Assembly (NCBI RefSeq): GCF_900099655.1
Contig: NZ_FNDC01000008.1
Location: 107,308 to 171,307 of the forward strand
Length of the DNA: 64,000 bases
Source of the DNA: Planococcus glaciei
GTDB lineage: Bacteria; Bacillota; Bacilli; Bacillales_A; Planococcaceae
Direction: 5' to 3'
Notes under the pieces: model-generated
The model's database searches: none
Told to the model about the DNA's origin: nothing
Seen by the model: the letters and a program-made list of their open reading frames with translations, nothing else
Program-made: the position numbers and the translations under genes
Part shown: piece after piece, positions 35,559 through 44,380 of the stretch
Layout: every line of letters starts with the position of its first letter
Position numbering within the stretch: position 1 is the stretch's first letter

Positions 35559-36016
35559 TAGTTCTTTTTACTTGTCCTTAAAAACAATGAAATTACATGG
35601 TAATTTTCTGTCATTTAAGATACAATAAGCTCATCAAACATTCCGATAAATGAGTTCAAGATGGATTGTAAACAAGAAGAAAGATGAATAAAATCCGATT
35701 AATGCGTGAAAGAACGCTAGCAAAATTCAAATGTACTAAAAGACAAGCATTTTTCCTGAAAATCCTTATGATATAAGCGTTCGAAGTAGAAATCGTGAAG
35801 CTAAAGCGGCAGAAACATCAGACAAGTACGGTTCATTCTAAAGACGAACATCAGTGTAAACTGGGACCCTATAAGCTTGCTGCGCTATATAGTGGGTCAT
35901 TAAGAAATTGAAGAGGCTATCTGAACCTAGCAACTTTCCATATATCGCCGCGGCACCGAAAGTTCAATCGCGAAATGCTAGTCATTAACAGAAGGACATT
36001 AGGGAGGTTCTTTGTT
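35559..36016. other. Non-coding AT-rich gap
   Basis: No credible gene on either strand. It holds one imperfect hairpin near 35866-35898 (GACCCTATA against TATATAGTGGGTC). The sequence looks like decayed DNA, but I cannot identify a source gene. Confidence 0.4.
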
Positions 36017-36220
36017 ATGAAGCTGAAAAGTCTATGGAAAATGTTTTCACCAATCATTGATATGGCACTGAGCATTGGCCTGGTCGGTTTTTCAATCTAC
36101 GCGATTATTTACATGTACGTAATGGATGCTTATTCGTTCTGGTTAATGGTGACATTATGTTCCGCACTATACGGGAGCGTACGAGGGTTAGTAGGAAACC
36201 TATTTAAGCCCAACGAATAG
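36017..36220 (+). CDS. Small two-helix membrane protein
   Basis: 67 residues from an ATG nine bases after GGGAGG: MKLKSLWKMFSPIIDMALSI, with hydrophobic helices at about 12-35 and 40-58 and a short polar tail NLFKPNE. The frame continues upstream to 35975, but without a ribosome site. It lies between two AT-rich gaps. I do not recognise the family. Confidence 0.55.
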   Translation: MKLKSLWKMFSPIIDMALSIGLVGFSIYAIIYMYVMDAYSFWLMVTLCSALYGSVRGLVGNLFKPNE

Positions 36221-36701
<481 letters not shown>

Positions 36702-37088
36702 TTACATCACCAGCAAATTCCACCGATGTCCATCCAGATCCGTAAATCCTGCACCGTACATGCCGTCAAATTCGCCTGGTTCACTGAACACTGTTCCGCC
36801 TGCTTGGACCACTTTTTGGCACATCTCATGGACTTCATCCCGCGTATCCGCAGAAATCGAGAGCAACACTTCTGTGCTTTGCGATGAATCTGCTAAGCCG
36901 TTTTCCGCAAACTGCTGAAAAGCCGCTTCCTGCACCAGGATAATCGGCGAATTTTGCTCGCCTATGGCCACACGCCCCATGTCATTCTGCTTGCTGACGG
37001 TGTATCCCAAAGTCCGGAAGAATTCCATCGACTTTTCCAACTCCTTTACCGGCAAATTCACCCAAAAATACGTTGCCATTTCACTCAT
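36702..37088 (-). CDS. VOC-family (glyoxalase/bleomycin-resistance-like) protein
   Basis: 128 residues forming a single vicinal-oxygen-chelate domain: TYFWVNLPVKELEKSMEFFRTLGYTVS, then VAIGEQNSPIILVQE and the C-terminal GAGFTDLDGHRWNLLVM with the expected Asp-x-x-Gly-x-x-Trp. This is the YtmI/PhnB-like lactoylglutathione-lyase-relative group seen in Bacillales. Ligand unknown. AGGAG precedes the ATG at 37088; a second ATG at 37079 is also possible. Confidence 0.82.
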   Translation of the reverse strand: MSEMATYFWVNLPVKELEKSMEFFRTLGYTVSKQNDMGRVAIGEQNSPIILVQEAAFQQFAENGLADSSQSTEVLLSISADTRDEVHEMCQKVVQAGGTVFSEPGEFDGMYGAGFTDLDGHRWNLLVM

Positions 37089-37353
37089 CCTTTCTCCTAT
37101 TATTATGTGGTATGTCCTTAAACAATCCTTTTCACCGTCATTATAGGGCTATTTTTCAAGTATTTCCATCGATTTAGTGAAATTTATTTTAATTTTCAGA
37201 TTAATAAACCCGCCTTTTTTCCACTCCATATAAACTCACCGAAACCTATTAAATCTTGCTTCTTTAGATGCAGAAACTTCAATATTACCGGTAATTCACG
37301 CTATTTTATATTAATTCTTGCTATAATAGAGGTATAATCCTTTTTAGAAACGA

Positions 37354-38190
37354 GTGCCTGCCATGGACCCGAACCGCTTTCCTTTTATTTTTCATTCTGC
37401 CGACGTCATTCACTGCCCGAGCGATACACGGCACATCAAACCGCTCCACGTCCATCCGGAATCGTGCGAAATCATCCTTGTTTTGGAAGGCCAAAGCCGC
37501 TTTTCCATCAACCAGAAAACCTACACCGCCACTACGGGTTCACTGGTGCTTTGCAATGCCGGCGACTGGCACGCAGAAGCTTCTGTTAAAGGACAAGCAT
37601 ACAGCTGCCTGTCTCTCAGCTGCTCCGGCCGATTAATGGATGAGCTTGAACTTCACCAACTGCGGCCGCCTCAGCTACCACCTGTACATCAGCCGGCTGA
37701 GTTTGAACGCCTGAAGTCGATTGGCCTGCAACTAATGGCAGAAAACAGCAGTTCCTACGCCAATAAGCATGAAATCACAGGTCATTTATTCGGAGTTTTT
37801 CTCGGCATCTTGAAACGTTCTTTGGCTGAGCCGAACCGATTACCAGCGGATCACCAACAGCACATCCGCATGGCCAAACGCTTTATCGAAGAAAACGCGC
37901 ACCGGACATTGACGCTCGAACTGCTCTCTACAGAAATCGGCTTGAGCAAATACTACCTTGCCCGGGTCTTTAAAGAACAGACCAACATGAGCCCAATCCA
38001 GTACGCCATTCACTGCCGCATTAGGTTGGCGCAGTATTTGCTGCAGCACACCGAAGCCTCCATCCAGCAAATCGCCCGACGCACCGGCTACAAAAGCGAA
38101 ACGCATTTCCAGCAGGCGTTCAAAAAAGCCGCCGGACAGACGCCTGGCAAGTACCGTACCTGCATGAAAGAGCAGCAAAATCATACATAG
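37354..38190 (+). CDS. AraC-family transcriptional regulator
   Basis: 278 residues. The N-terminal cupin sensor has HVHPESCEIILVLEGQSRFSINQ; the C-terminal double helix-turn-helix reads LTLELLSTEIGLSKYYLARVFKEQTNMSPIQYAI and ASIQQIARRTGYKSETHFQQAFKKAAGQTPGKYR. The start is a GTG at 37354 or an ATG at 37363; neither has a strong ribosome site. TATAAT boxes lie at about 37322 and 37333. The target genes and inducer are unknown. Confidence 0.85.
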   Translation: MPAMDPNRFPFIFHSADVIHCPSDTRHIKPLHVHPESCEIILVLEGQSRFSINQKTYTATTGSLVLCNAGDWHAEASVKGQAYSCLSLSCSGRLMDELELHQLRPPQLPPVHQPAEFERLKSIGLQLMAENSSSYANKHEITGHLFGVFLGILKRSLAEPNRLPADHQQHIRMAKRFIEENAHRTLTLELLSTEIGLSKYYLARVFKEQTNMSPIQYAIHCRIRLAQYLLQHTEASIQQIARRTGYKSETHFQQAFKKAAGQTPGKYRTCMKEQQNHT

Positions 38191-38195
38191 CAATC

Positions 38196-38241
38196 ATGAA
38201 AACAAGCAGCGTTCATTTGTATGAAGGCAGCTTGTTTTCAT
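38196..38241. terminator. Bidirectional terminator
   Basis: ATGAAAACAAGC and GCTTGTTTTCAT flank a GCAGC/GCTGC-like inner stem. It separates the convergent AraC-type and lipoprotein genes. Confidence 0.75.
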
Positions 38242-38955
38242 CTATTCTATTCGTTCATCGAAAAATTTGTAGAGTTCTTTTTCCTGATAGGTTTTAAAGA
38301 TCAGCCCTTCTGTATCGAACACCAGAATGACAGGCAATTTTTCAATGCCCAGTTCTTTCTTGTAATCCACCACCCAGTTCTCGGTATACGGGAATTGGCC
38401 GGCATTCAATTCAACACCTTCGCTGAGCTTATCAAAAATCTTTTCCACATCCATACCGTGAAGATCTCCTTCTTCGTACAAGACGGTCACATTGTACGAG
38501 CCTTTTGAAGGCGCGAGGAACCGTTCGTACTTCTCTTTATAAGTCATTTCCAATAAGATAATTTGATCAATTTCAACCGGTGTAGTTTCTTCTGTGGGCG
38601 GCAACACCTTCACTTTTTGCCGCGGCTTGAAATCTTTTAAGTCTGCCGGGGCGCCGTTTTCAAATTTCATCAGGGTCTCGTCTGTGATGAGTGCCTGAAA
38701 GCCATAGCCAATATCCGGCACAGCTTGGTTTGAAGGTACATGCCGATTAATCCATTCGGTATGATCTACGTACAGGGAGTGTGCTAAAGGATTCGTTTCG
38801 CCAATTGTGCCGATCAATTCCTGGTCGTTAAATTGTCGGCTTTCTGACGTTCCCTTATCTTCCGCTTTTATTTTGTCTTCTTCTATTTGTCCGCATGCAG
38901 CAAGCAAGCTAATAAATAAACAACTAAGCATAAATGCCATTTTCCGCAATTCCAC
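38242..38955 (-). CDS. Lipoprotein, possible thioredoxin-like C-terminal part
   Basis: About 237 residues. The signal peptide ends in SLLAAC, a lipobox with lipidated Cys. The central region holds an OB-like segment (DLKDFKPRQKVKVLPPTEETTP) and the end reads LGIEKLPVILVFDTEGLIFKTYQEKELYKFF, which resembles the last strands of a thioredoxin fold without a CxxC. The ATG at 38961 abuts GGGAGGG, so the GTG at 38955 is the better start. Function unknown. Confidence 0.65.
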   Translation of the reverse strand: MELRKMAFMLSCLFISLLAACGQIEEDKIKAEDKGTSESRQFNDQELIGTIGETNPLAHSLYVDHTEWINRHVPSNQAVPDIGYGFQALITDETLMKFENGAPADLKDFKPRQKVKVLPPTEETTPVEIDQIILLEMTYKEKYERFLAPSKGSYNVTVLYEEGDLHGMDVEKIFDKLSEGVELNAGQFPYTENWVVDYKKELGIEKLPVILVFDTEGLIFKTYQEKELYKFFDERIE

Positions 38956-39151
38956 TATCATCCCTCCCTTTTGCACATCCGCCAGCCGTTTCTTTTGTCA
39001 TTTTTAATAGCTCTGTTATAGACTAAGTCGTTTTTACATTGTTTAAAGTTTCATATTATCCAGGAGTTGTAACCATACAAACGTTTTTCTGTTTCGCTTA
39101 AAAGACCGAATGCCCTGTGAGACAGCATCCTTTTTATAGGTTCTGATAATT

Positions 39152-39202
39152 AACCCCAAAAAGAGGCAAAAGCTTTTTCGCTTTTGCCTCTTTTTGGGGT
39201 TA
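39152..39202. terminator. Long perfect inverted repeat, terminator of the 39-residue gene
   Basis: TAACCCCAAAAAGAGGCAAA continues to AGC, then a six-base loop and the exact complement: a 23-base perfect stem. The inner GAGGCAAAAGC hairpin plus T-run can terminate in both directions. Confidence 0.75.
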
Positions 39203-39206
39203 GTTG

Positions 39207-39326
39207 TTACTTGTCGCTGCGTTTGCTGAACTTGTAGACAACAAACACCATGATGAGCGGAACGCCGACCATTAAGGCGAAAATCGCAACAGCGGCGATC
39301 ATTTGAAAACTGGATGTGTCGTTCAC
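39207..39326 (-). CDS. Small single-helix membrane protein
   Basis: 39 residues from a GTG nine bases after AAAGGAG: MNDTSSFQMIAAVAIFALMV, GVPLIMVFVVYKFSKRSDK. One hydrophobic helix (about 8-31) is followed by a basic tail, giving a cytoplasmic C-terminus. It is followed immediately by a strong hairpin, so it is a complete transcription unit. Too short for most gene finders. Function unknown. Confidence 0.6.
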   Translation of the reverse strand: MNDTSSFQMIAAVAIFALMVGVPLIMVFVVYKFSKRSDK

Positions 39327-39473
39327 GAGTGCATTCTCCTTTATGTGTAGACGGCTTGTCTCTTTTCTTCGATTCTACACCATTTCCCTCCGCTGGCGGG
39401 GCATTTCCGCTACCTTTTACAAATTGCCAAAAGTTTATGGCTCCAGAAGACACATTTCCCTAAAGAAAAATAG

Positions 39474-39506
39474 AAAAACCAGAAGTTTTTAGGCTTCTGG
39501 TTTTTC
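39474..39506. terminator. Terminator of the reductase gene
   Basis: AAAAACCAGAAG and CTTCTGGTTTTT flank an eight-base loop; functional in both directions. Confidence 0.85.
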
Positions 39507-39535
39507 TATCGGATCATCTTACAAGCCGTACCGGA

Positions 39536-40471
39536 TCACTTCACCCGGATGATGATTTTGCCTTTGGCGTGGTGCGTCTCACTTAATGCATGGGCATCTT
39601 GAAGCCCTTGTTCGCTCAGGTCAAACACTTCGCCGATGATGGGTTTTAATTGGCCTTTTTCATAAAGAGAGGCCAGCTCTTGCAATTGGTCGCCTTGCGG
39701 TTCCAGCCAGTAGGAGCTCGCGTTTACACCGTATTTAGCGGCGTCATCTTCGGACGGCATCCCGGCGATGGATACCAAATATCCGCCTTTTTTCAAGGCC
39801 TGGTAGCTTTTCTCGAGCACCTCGCCGCCCAGTGCGTCCAGGACGATGTCATAATCACTTAAAACGTCTTCAAATTGTTCGGTTTTGTAGTCTATCACGA
39901 GATCTGCCCCAAGTGAGGAGACAAACTCTTCGTTTTCCTTGCTGGCCGTCGTGGCCACGTAGGCGCCGAAGCTTTTGGCAATCTGAATAGCGAAGTTTCC
40001 GACACCGCCGGCACCGGCATGAACAAGGACCTTGTCGCCTTCTTTGATTTTGGCCACATCGACTAAAGTCTGCCAGGCCGTCAACCCGGCAAGCGGAATC
40101 GCAGCCGCTTCTTCAAAGCTCATGTTTTCCGGTATGCGGGCCAGCAAATTCTCTTCCACTGGCACAAATTCAGCATAGGTGCCTTGGCGGGTCGTTGCAG
40201 GGCGTGCAAATACCCGGTCCCCGACCTTGAACTCGCGTACCGCTTCCCCAACTTCGGCAATAACGCCGGCTGCGTCCCAGCCAAGAATGATCGGGAACTC
40301 AAATGGCAGCCGTTCTTTCAAATAGCCTTCGCGCAGTTTCCAGTCGATCTGGTTGATCGACGTCGCATGGATTTCCAACAATACCTGATCTTTTGCAATC
40401 TGCGGACGCTCCAGCTCTTTTTCCTTTAATTGCTCTTTGCCGCCGTATTGCTCAATGACAATTGCTTTCAT
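39536..40471 (-). CDS. NADP-dependent oxidoreductase, quinone-reductase (zeta-crystallin) type MDR
   Basis: 311 residues. N-terminal GroES-like domain: SINQIDWKLREGYLK, ILGWDAAGVIAEVGEAV, VGDRVFA. Rossmann motif VLVHAGAGGVGNFAIQIAKSFGA at about 145-170. Zinc ligands of alcohol dehydrogenases are absent, as in quinone/enone reductases. The C-terminal HHAKGKIIIRVK closes the family pattern. AAGGAAGGGG precedes the ATG. Electron acceptor not identifiable; reduction of quinones or enals is the usual role. Confidence 0.88.
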   Translation of the reverse strand: MKAIVIEQYGGKEQLKEKELERPQIAKDQVLLEIHATSINQIDWKLREGYLKERLPFEFPIILGWDAAGVIAEVGEAVREFKVGDRVFARPATTRQGTYAEFVPVEENLLARIPENMSFEEAAAIPLAGLTAWQTLVDVAKIKEGDKVLVHAGAGGVGNFAIQIAKSFGAYVATTASKENEEFVSSLGADLVIDYKTEQFEDVLSDYDIVLDALGGEVLEKSYQALKKGGYLVSIAGMPSEDDAAKYGVNASSYWLEPQGDQLQELASLYEKGQLKPIIGEVFDLSEQGLQDAHALSETHHAKGKIIIRVK

Positions 40472-40566
40472 GAATAAAATGCCCCTTCCTTGAGTTCAGT
40501 TTTTCTGCATACATGTTCTTTGTTTCCCGTTCCTAGAGAATAATGAAACATTTCAGCTTCCTCCAC

Positions 40567-40605
40567 AAAAAAACTCCCCAAACCCAGCATCGGGCTTGAA
40601 GAGTG
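40567..40605 (-). terminator. Terminator of the acyl-CoA ligase gene
   Basis: Reverse strand ACTCTTCAAGCCC pairs, with wobbles, with GGGTTTGGGGAGT and is followed by seven T. Confidence 0.6.
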
Positions 40606-40615
40606 TTGGCCGGTG

Positions 40616-42211
40616 TCAATTCACTTTTTTCGCACTGTTCCAGTACATTTCGCGCAAGCGGAACTTCTGCAGTTTGCCCGTCGCGGTTTTTGGCAGAGCT
40701 TCCACAAAATCAATCGATTTCGGTGCTTTGAAATGCGCCATCTTCTCGCGGGTGTACGCAATGATGTCCTGTTCCGTGACTTGTGCACCCGGTTGCAGGA
40801 CGATGATCGCTTTTGGCACTTCGCCCCATTTCTCGTCCGGCACCGCAATGACGGCCACTTCCATGACGTCTGGATGCTTATAGAGCACGCCTTCGATTTC
40901 CGTTGAGGAAATGTTCTCACCGCCGGAAATGATCATGTCTTTGATGCGATCCTGGATTTCGATATAGCCGTCCGGATAAGTTACGGCAAGATCGCCCGTG
41001 TAGAACCAGCCGTCGCGGATCGCTTCCGCCGTTTTTTCCGGGTCTTTGTAATAGCCGCTCATGACGACGTTGCCGCGGGTAACGATTTCCCCGAGTTCTT
41101 TGCCGTCCCAGGCCACTTCACGCCCGTCTTCCTGGTTGACGACTTTTGTTTCGCCGTTAAAGGCGAGTTCGATGCCTTGGCGCGCTTTGATCGTCGCTTG
41201 CTCTTCCGGCGATTTTGCCTCGAATTCTTTTTTCCATTCGTTGTACAGGATAAACGGAGACGTTTCCGTCAGGCCGTACACGTGGATCATGTTGAGGCCA
41301 AGGATGGCCTGCGCTTTGCCGATGAGTGCCGCAGCAGGCGGTGCACCGGCTGTCGCCATGCGCGGATTGGTTGTAATCTTGATGTCTTTCGCTTTCGGTT
41401 CGTTGACGAGCATGTTGACGACCGTCGGCGCACCGCAAAGAATGGAAATCTTGTGCTGATCGAACAGCTCCAAAATGAGCGGCGGGTCGACTTTTCGCAG
41501 GCAGACGTGCGTCGCCCCCGCTGCCGTGATCGCCCAGATGCCGCCCCAGCCGTTCGCATGGAACATTGGCAAGGTGTGCAAGTAGACGTCGTCGTGCACG
41601 ACATTCAAGTGATGCAGGAAGTTTGCGGCATTGAGGTAATTGCTGCGGTGCGACAGCATGACGCCTTTTGGATTGGACGTGGTACCGCTGGTGTAGTTCA
41701 AGGTCAGCATTTGGTTTTCATCGATGTCGATTTCCGGCAGCTGGACCTCTTCCGGCACTTCGCCGATAAAGTCTTCGTACGTCACACCGTTAATGGCCGA
41801 CTCGCATCCCGCCACTTCAACGACAATGAACTTTTCAATCGGCAGCTGGTCCTGAATGCCTTCGATCAATTTTCCGAATTCCGCATCGACAATCAGCATT
41901 TTCGCATCGCTGTGGTTGATGATGTACTCCAGGTCTTTCGCCGTCAGGCGGTAGTTGAGCGGTACCATGACCGCACCGAGCTGACAGATGCCGTAAAAGC
42001 ATTCCAGCATATAATGCGTATTCGGCAGCATGACTGCGACGTGGTCGCCGGGCTGAATCCCTGCGTTATGTAAAGCGGCGGACAATTGATCGGTGCGCTT
42101 GCCGAACTCTTTGTATGTAAAGCGTTTGTCTTCGTCGATCACGGCAATTTTCTCCGGGTAGTATTTGATGGCGCGGCGTTTCCAGTCAAGTGGCGTTAAA
42201 GCAGCAAACAT
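40616..42211 (-). CDS. Long/medium-chain fatty-acid-CoA ligase (AMP-forming)
   Basis: 531 residues of the ANL superfamily. Motifs: A3 LNYTSGTTSNPKGVMLSHR (about 165-185), A5 YGLTETSP (about 300), A7 DGWFYTGDLAVTYPDGYIEI (about 405), A8 RIKDMIISGGENISSTEIE and the C-terminal catalytic Lys in LPKTATGKLQKFRLRE. It matches acyl-CoA synthetases of the fadK/DmdB-like type. The frame extends to a GTG at 42247 within the operator, so the ATG at 42211, after an AAGGGGAA site, is used. It activates free fatty acids for beta-oxidation. Confidence 0.92.
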   Translation of the reverse strand: MFAALTPLDWKRRAIKYYPEKIAVIDEDKRFTYKEFGKRTDQLSAALHNAGIQPGDHVAVMLPNTHYMLECFYGICQLGAVMVPLNYRLTAKDLEYIINHSDAKMLIVDAEFGKLIEGIQDQLPIEKFIVVEVAGCESAINGVTYEDFIGEVPEEVQLPEIDIDENQMLTLNYTSGTTSNPKGVMLSHRSNYLNAANFLHHLNVVHDDVYLHTLPMFHANGWGGIWAITAAGATHVCLRKVDPPLILELFDQHKISILCGAPTVVNMLVNEPKAKDIKITTNPRMATAGAPPAAALIGKAQAILGLNMIHVYGLTETSPFILYNEWKKEFEAKSPEEQATIKARQGIELAFNGETKVVNQEDGREVAWDGKELGEIVTRGNVVMSGYYKDPEKTAEAIRDGWFYTGDLAVTYPDGYIEIQDRIKDMIISGGENISSTEIEGVLYKHPDVMEVAVIAVPDEKWGEVPKAIIVLQPGAQVTEQDIIAYTREKMAHFKAPKSIDFVEALPKTATGKLQKFRLREMYWNSAKKVN

Positions 42212-42239
42212 GGCAATTCCCCTTCCGAATCTGTTTTTT

Positions 42240-42288
42240 TCTAACACGTGTTATAACACAGTATAAGTAGCGCAGGAATGGGTGTCAA
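42240..42288 (-). promoter_or_regulatory. Acyl-CoA ligase promoter with overlapping palindromes
   Basis: Reverse strand TTGACA, 17 bases, TATACT, a near-consensus SigA promoter. Immediately downstream are GTGTTATAACAC (12-base perfect palindrome) and AACACGTGTT (10-base), sharing AACAC. A repressor, probably TetR-type, at the start site is likely. Confidence 0.7.
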
Positions 42289-42346
42289 ATGAGTTTTTGG
42301 AATTGAGTGAATTATTCACACAAAAACAGCCAATGATTTTTCCGGG

Positions 42347-42382
42347 AAGTCACTTAGTTCCTGCAAGTCACTTAGTTCCTGC
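42347..42382. repeat. 18-base tandem duplication
   Basis: AAGTCACTTAGTTCCTGC occurs twice in a row in the non-coding gap 42290-42731. No gene is seen in this gap; the 87-codon frame across it has no ribosome site. Confidence 0.8.
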
Positions 42383-42731
42383 AACTCTATTATTTGCTGC
42401 TATGTGCGTTAACCGGATTCAAACTTCCTGTGGGCGCAATGTATATAAGCCGGACAAAAGCTTTTCTGCTTTTCTCCAATCAACTGTTCCCTGTTATGCC
42501 CATAAGATGAGGAGGCCATCTAGAACAAGGTATTACTTTCATTAACTCATTCTAAAAAAGCTCAGATTCAATCTTTAATGTGTCGGAAGTATGTATGTAA
42601 GTGCCGACGTGTAATAAATTCGGAATTAATCGCTTTTTCCTGAAACTTTTCTCCTGAAAAAAACGTATGTATAGAAGATGACAATAGACATAAATGTAAA
42701 ATCATGTATTTTTTAAGAAAGGAGGAATAAT

Positions 42732-43502
42732 ATGAGCTTGCCCTATCAAGAATACGGAAATTTGCAGGCGCCTCTGGTGGTTTTTGTACACGGCGGCGGG
42801 GTTGGCGGTTGGATGTGGGACAGGCAAATCCGCCATTTCAGAAACTACCACGTCGTGGTGCCGGAACTGAACTGTGCGGAAAACGCCTCCGCTTTTTCCA
42901 TTGCCGGAAGTGCCAAGCGGCTGATTGCCTTGATTGAAGAAAAGCGGCAGAACAAGCCGGTCATCGCCATCGGCTTTTCGCTTGGGGCGCAAGTGGTCGT
43001 GAGTGCAATTGGCCAGAAGCCGGATCTGGTGGATTACGCCATGCTGAACAGTGCCCTGGTTAAGCCGCTGCCGTTTAAAAACACCATTGCCAAATCGTCT
43101 GCCTTGTTCCAGCCTTTGGTTCAAAACAAAACGTTCTCAAAACTCCAGGCGAAATCGCTTTACATAGGAGACAGCTACTTTGAAGCTTACTACCGCGACA
43201 GTTGCCGCATGAAAAAGCGTGAACTGTTCCGTATGTTAAAAGAGAATATGTCGTTTGTCCTTCCGGAGAACTTCAAATACGCCCAGGCGGACATTCTGGT
43301 AACGGTCGGCGAAAAAGAACGCGGTGTCATGAAAGCGTCCATGACGGAAATTCTAAAAAGCAATCCGAATTGCCGGGGAATCGTCTTTCCGGATGTCGGC
43401 CACGGCATTTCACTTGCGAAGCCCGAACTGTTCAACCGCGTCATTGAACGGTGGCTCGCCGATCGCGTGTTCCCTGAACAAGTGATCGTCTTAAACGATT
43501 GA
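42732..43502 (+). CDS. Alpha/beta hydrolase
   Basis: 256 residues. Oxyanion motif VHGGGVGG is at about 19-26, nucleophile elbow GFSLGAQ has Ser83, and the catalytic His224 is in DVGHGISL. The acid residue is probably in the DILVTVGEKE strand. No lid domain of note and no signal peptide, so a cytoplasmic esterase-like enzyme. AAAGGAGGAA precedes the ATG. Substrate unknown. Confidence 0.82.
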   Translation: MSLPYQEYGNLQAPLVVFVHGGGVGGWMWDRQIRHFRNYHVVVPELNCAENASAFSIAGSAKRLIALIEEKRQNKPVIAIGFSLGAQVVVSAIGQKPDLVDYAMLNSALVKPLPFKNTIAKSSALFQPLVQNKTFSKLQAKSLYIGDSYFEAYYRDSCRMKKRELFRMLKENMSFVLPENFKYAQADILVTVGEKERGVMKASMTEILKSNPNCRGIVFPDVGHGISLAKPELFNRVIERWLADRVFPEQVIVLND

Positions 43503-43510
43503 AGCAAACC

Positions 43511-43765
43511 TCAGGAGGGTTTATTCTCCTTATTCGCCCGTGCGGCGGATATCCACCGATACAGCAAGTCGGAACCGAATGCTGCCCCCATACCGGTCCA
43601 AAGAACGGCGGATTTTGAAACAAGTTCGCGTTCGTACAGGACACCATATGCCAAGTCTGCGCTTAACAACAGCACCATGGCATAGAATCCGGTAACGGCC
43701 GCTTTGGTCCAGCTTGCTATTTCTTTTTGGTTCATCTTCTTAAAAAAAGATCGACATGTGCTCAT
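43511..43765 (-). CDS. Small membrane protein of unknown function
   Basis: 84 residues with hydrophobic segments at about 25-45 and 50-68: AAVTGFYAMVLLLSADLAYG and SAVLWTGMGAAFGSDLLYRW. The ATG at 43765 follows GAGGGAAGGG without a gap; the in-frame ATG at 43735 (MNQKEIASW) is an alternative without a clear site. Convergent with the alpha/beta hydrolase gene. Family not recognised. Confidence 0.55.
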   Translation of the reverse strand: MSTCRSFFKKMNQKEIASWTKAAVTGFYAMVLLLSADLAYGVLYERELVSKSAVLWTGMGAAFGSDLLYRWISAARANKENKPS

Positions 43766-44070
43766 CCCTTCCCTCTTTTAGTACTCCATTTTTGTAGTTC
43801 TTCTTCAAATTTCTTAATTCATTTTCCATTTGTTGCTTGCTGTTTTTTTGATTTTAATAACACTTATGTAATGAAGTATTTGAGGAATAGAAAAACGCAA
43901 AAACTGCTCAAGAGCCGCCAACCATAAAGCCGCCTCCCCTTTCTTCTTAATCGTACTGTAAGCTCCACTTTATTAATAGCCAAATTTTCCATTTATTAGA
44001 TTTTTAGTTAGTGTTAGGATGTAACCAGGGCAAGTGCTTAAATATATGTTTGACACTAGGAGGAATTCTT
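43766..44070. other. AT-rich intergenic region
   Basis: No supported gene. It provides the leader of the 48-residue protein (AGGAGG at about 44058) and the promoter side of the reverse-strand small membrane protein gene. Confidence 0.4.
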
Positions 44071-44217
44071 GTGATCCAATTCATGGATGTCGTCGTTGGT
44101 GCTATTATTGATAATATTAAATTAATCGGCTATTTCCTTGCCGGCGTTTTGGGCGTCAGTGCCGTTCTTTATGCATTTACCGGTGCACTGGATTTCTTTA
44201 CAACGTTATTTTATTGA
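44071..44217 (+). CDS. Small hydrophobic protein
   Basis: 48 residues from a GTG seven bases after AGGAGG: MIQFMDVVVGAIIDNIKLIG, then YFLAGVLGVSAVLYAFTGALDFFTTLFY. Most of the protein is apolar, with one or two membrane helices and no charged tail. The frame extends upstream to 44011 but without a ribosome site and with Cys-rich, non-protein-like sequence. Function unknown. Confidence 0.55.
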   Translation: MIQFMDVVVGAIIDNIKLIGYFLAGVLGVSAVLYAFTGALDFFTTLFY

Positions 44218-44313
44218 ACCACGATTTTTTTAATTGGCTACCTTCGGATGACCCAATACCCGATTGCATCAAAAGCCGAACGTTCCCATTCCCTCTTTAA
44301 TATTAAAGAAAAT

Positions 44314-44357
44314 AAAAAATCCCGCTTCCTATGACGACTCCTAGGGCGGGATTTTTC
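44314..44357 (-). terminator. Terminator of the two-component operon
   Basis: AAAATCCCGC and GCGGGATTTTT flank a 20-base loop containing CCTA/TAGG; T-run on the reverse strand. Confidence 0.75.
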
Positions 44358-44380
44358 CATTGCCTTACCATTCTTATAAC

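Noticed and set aside
39043..39453. 136-codon reverse-strand frame
   Set aside because: It crosses a 23-base terminator hairpin and the better-supported 39-residue gene in another frame, and has no ribosome site.
42282..42545. 87-codon frame after the acyl-CoA ligase promoter
   Set aside because: It contains the 18-base tandem duplication and no ribosome site; the composition is not protein-like.
43766..43850. 29-codon reverse frame before the 84-residue membrane gene
   Set aside because: No ribosome site and it overlaps the next gene's start; the sequence is too short to judge.
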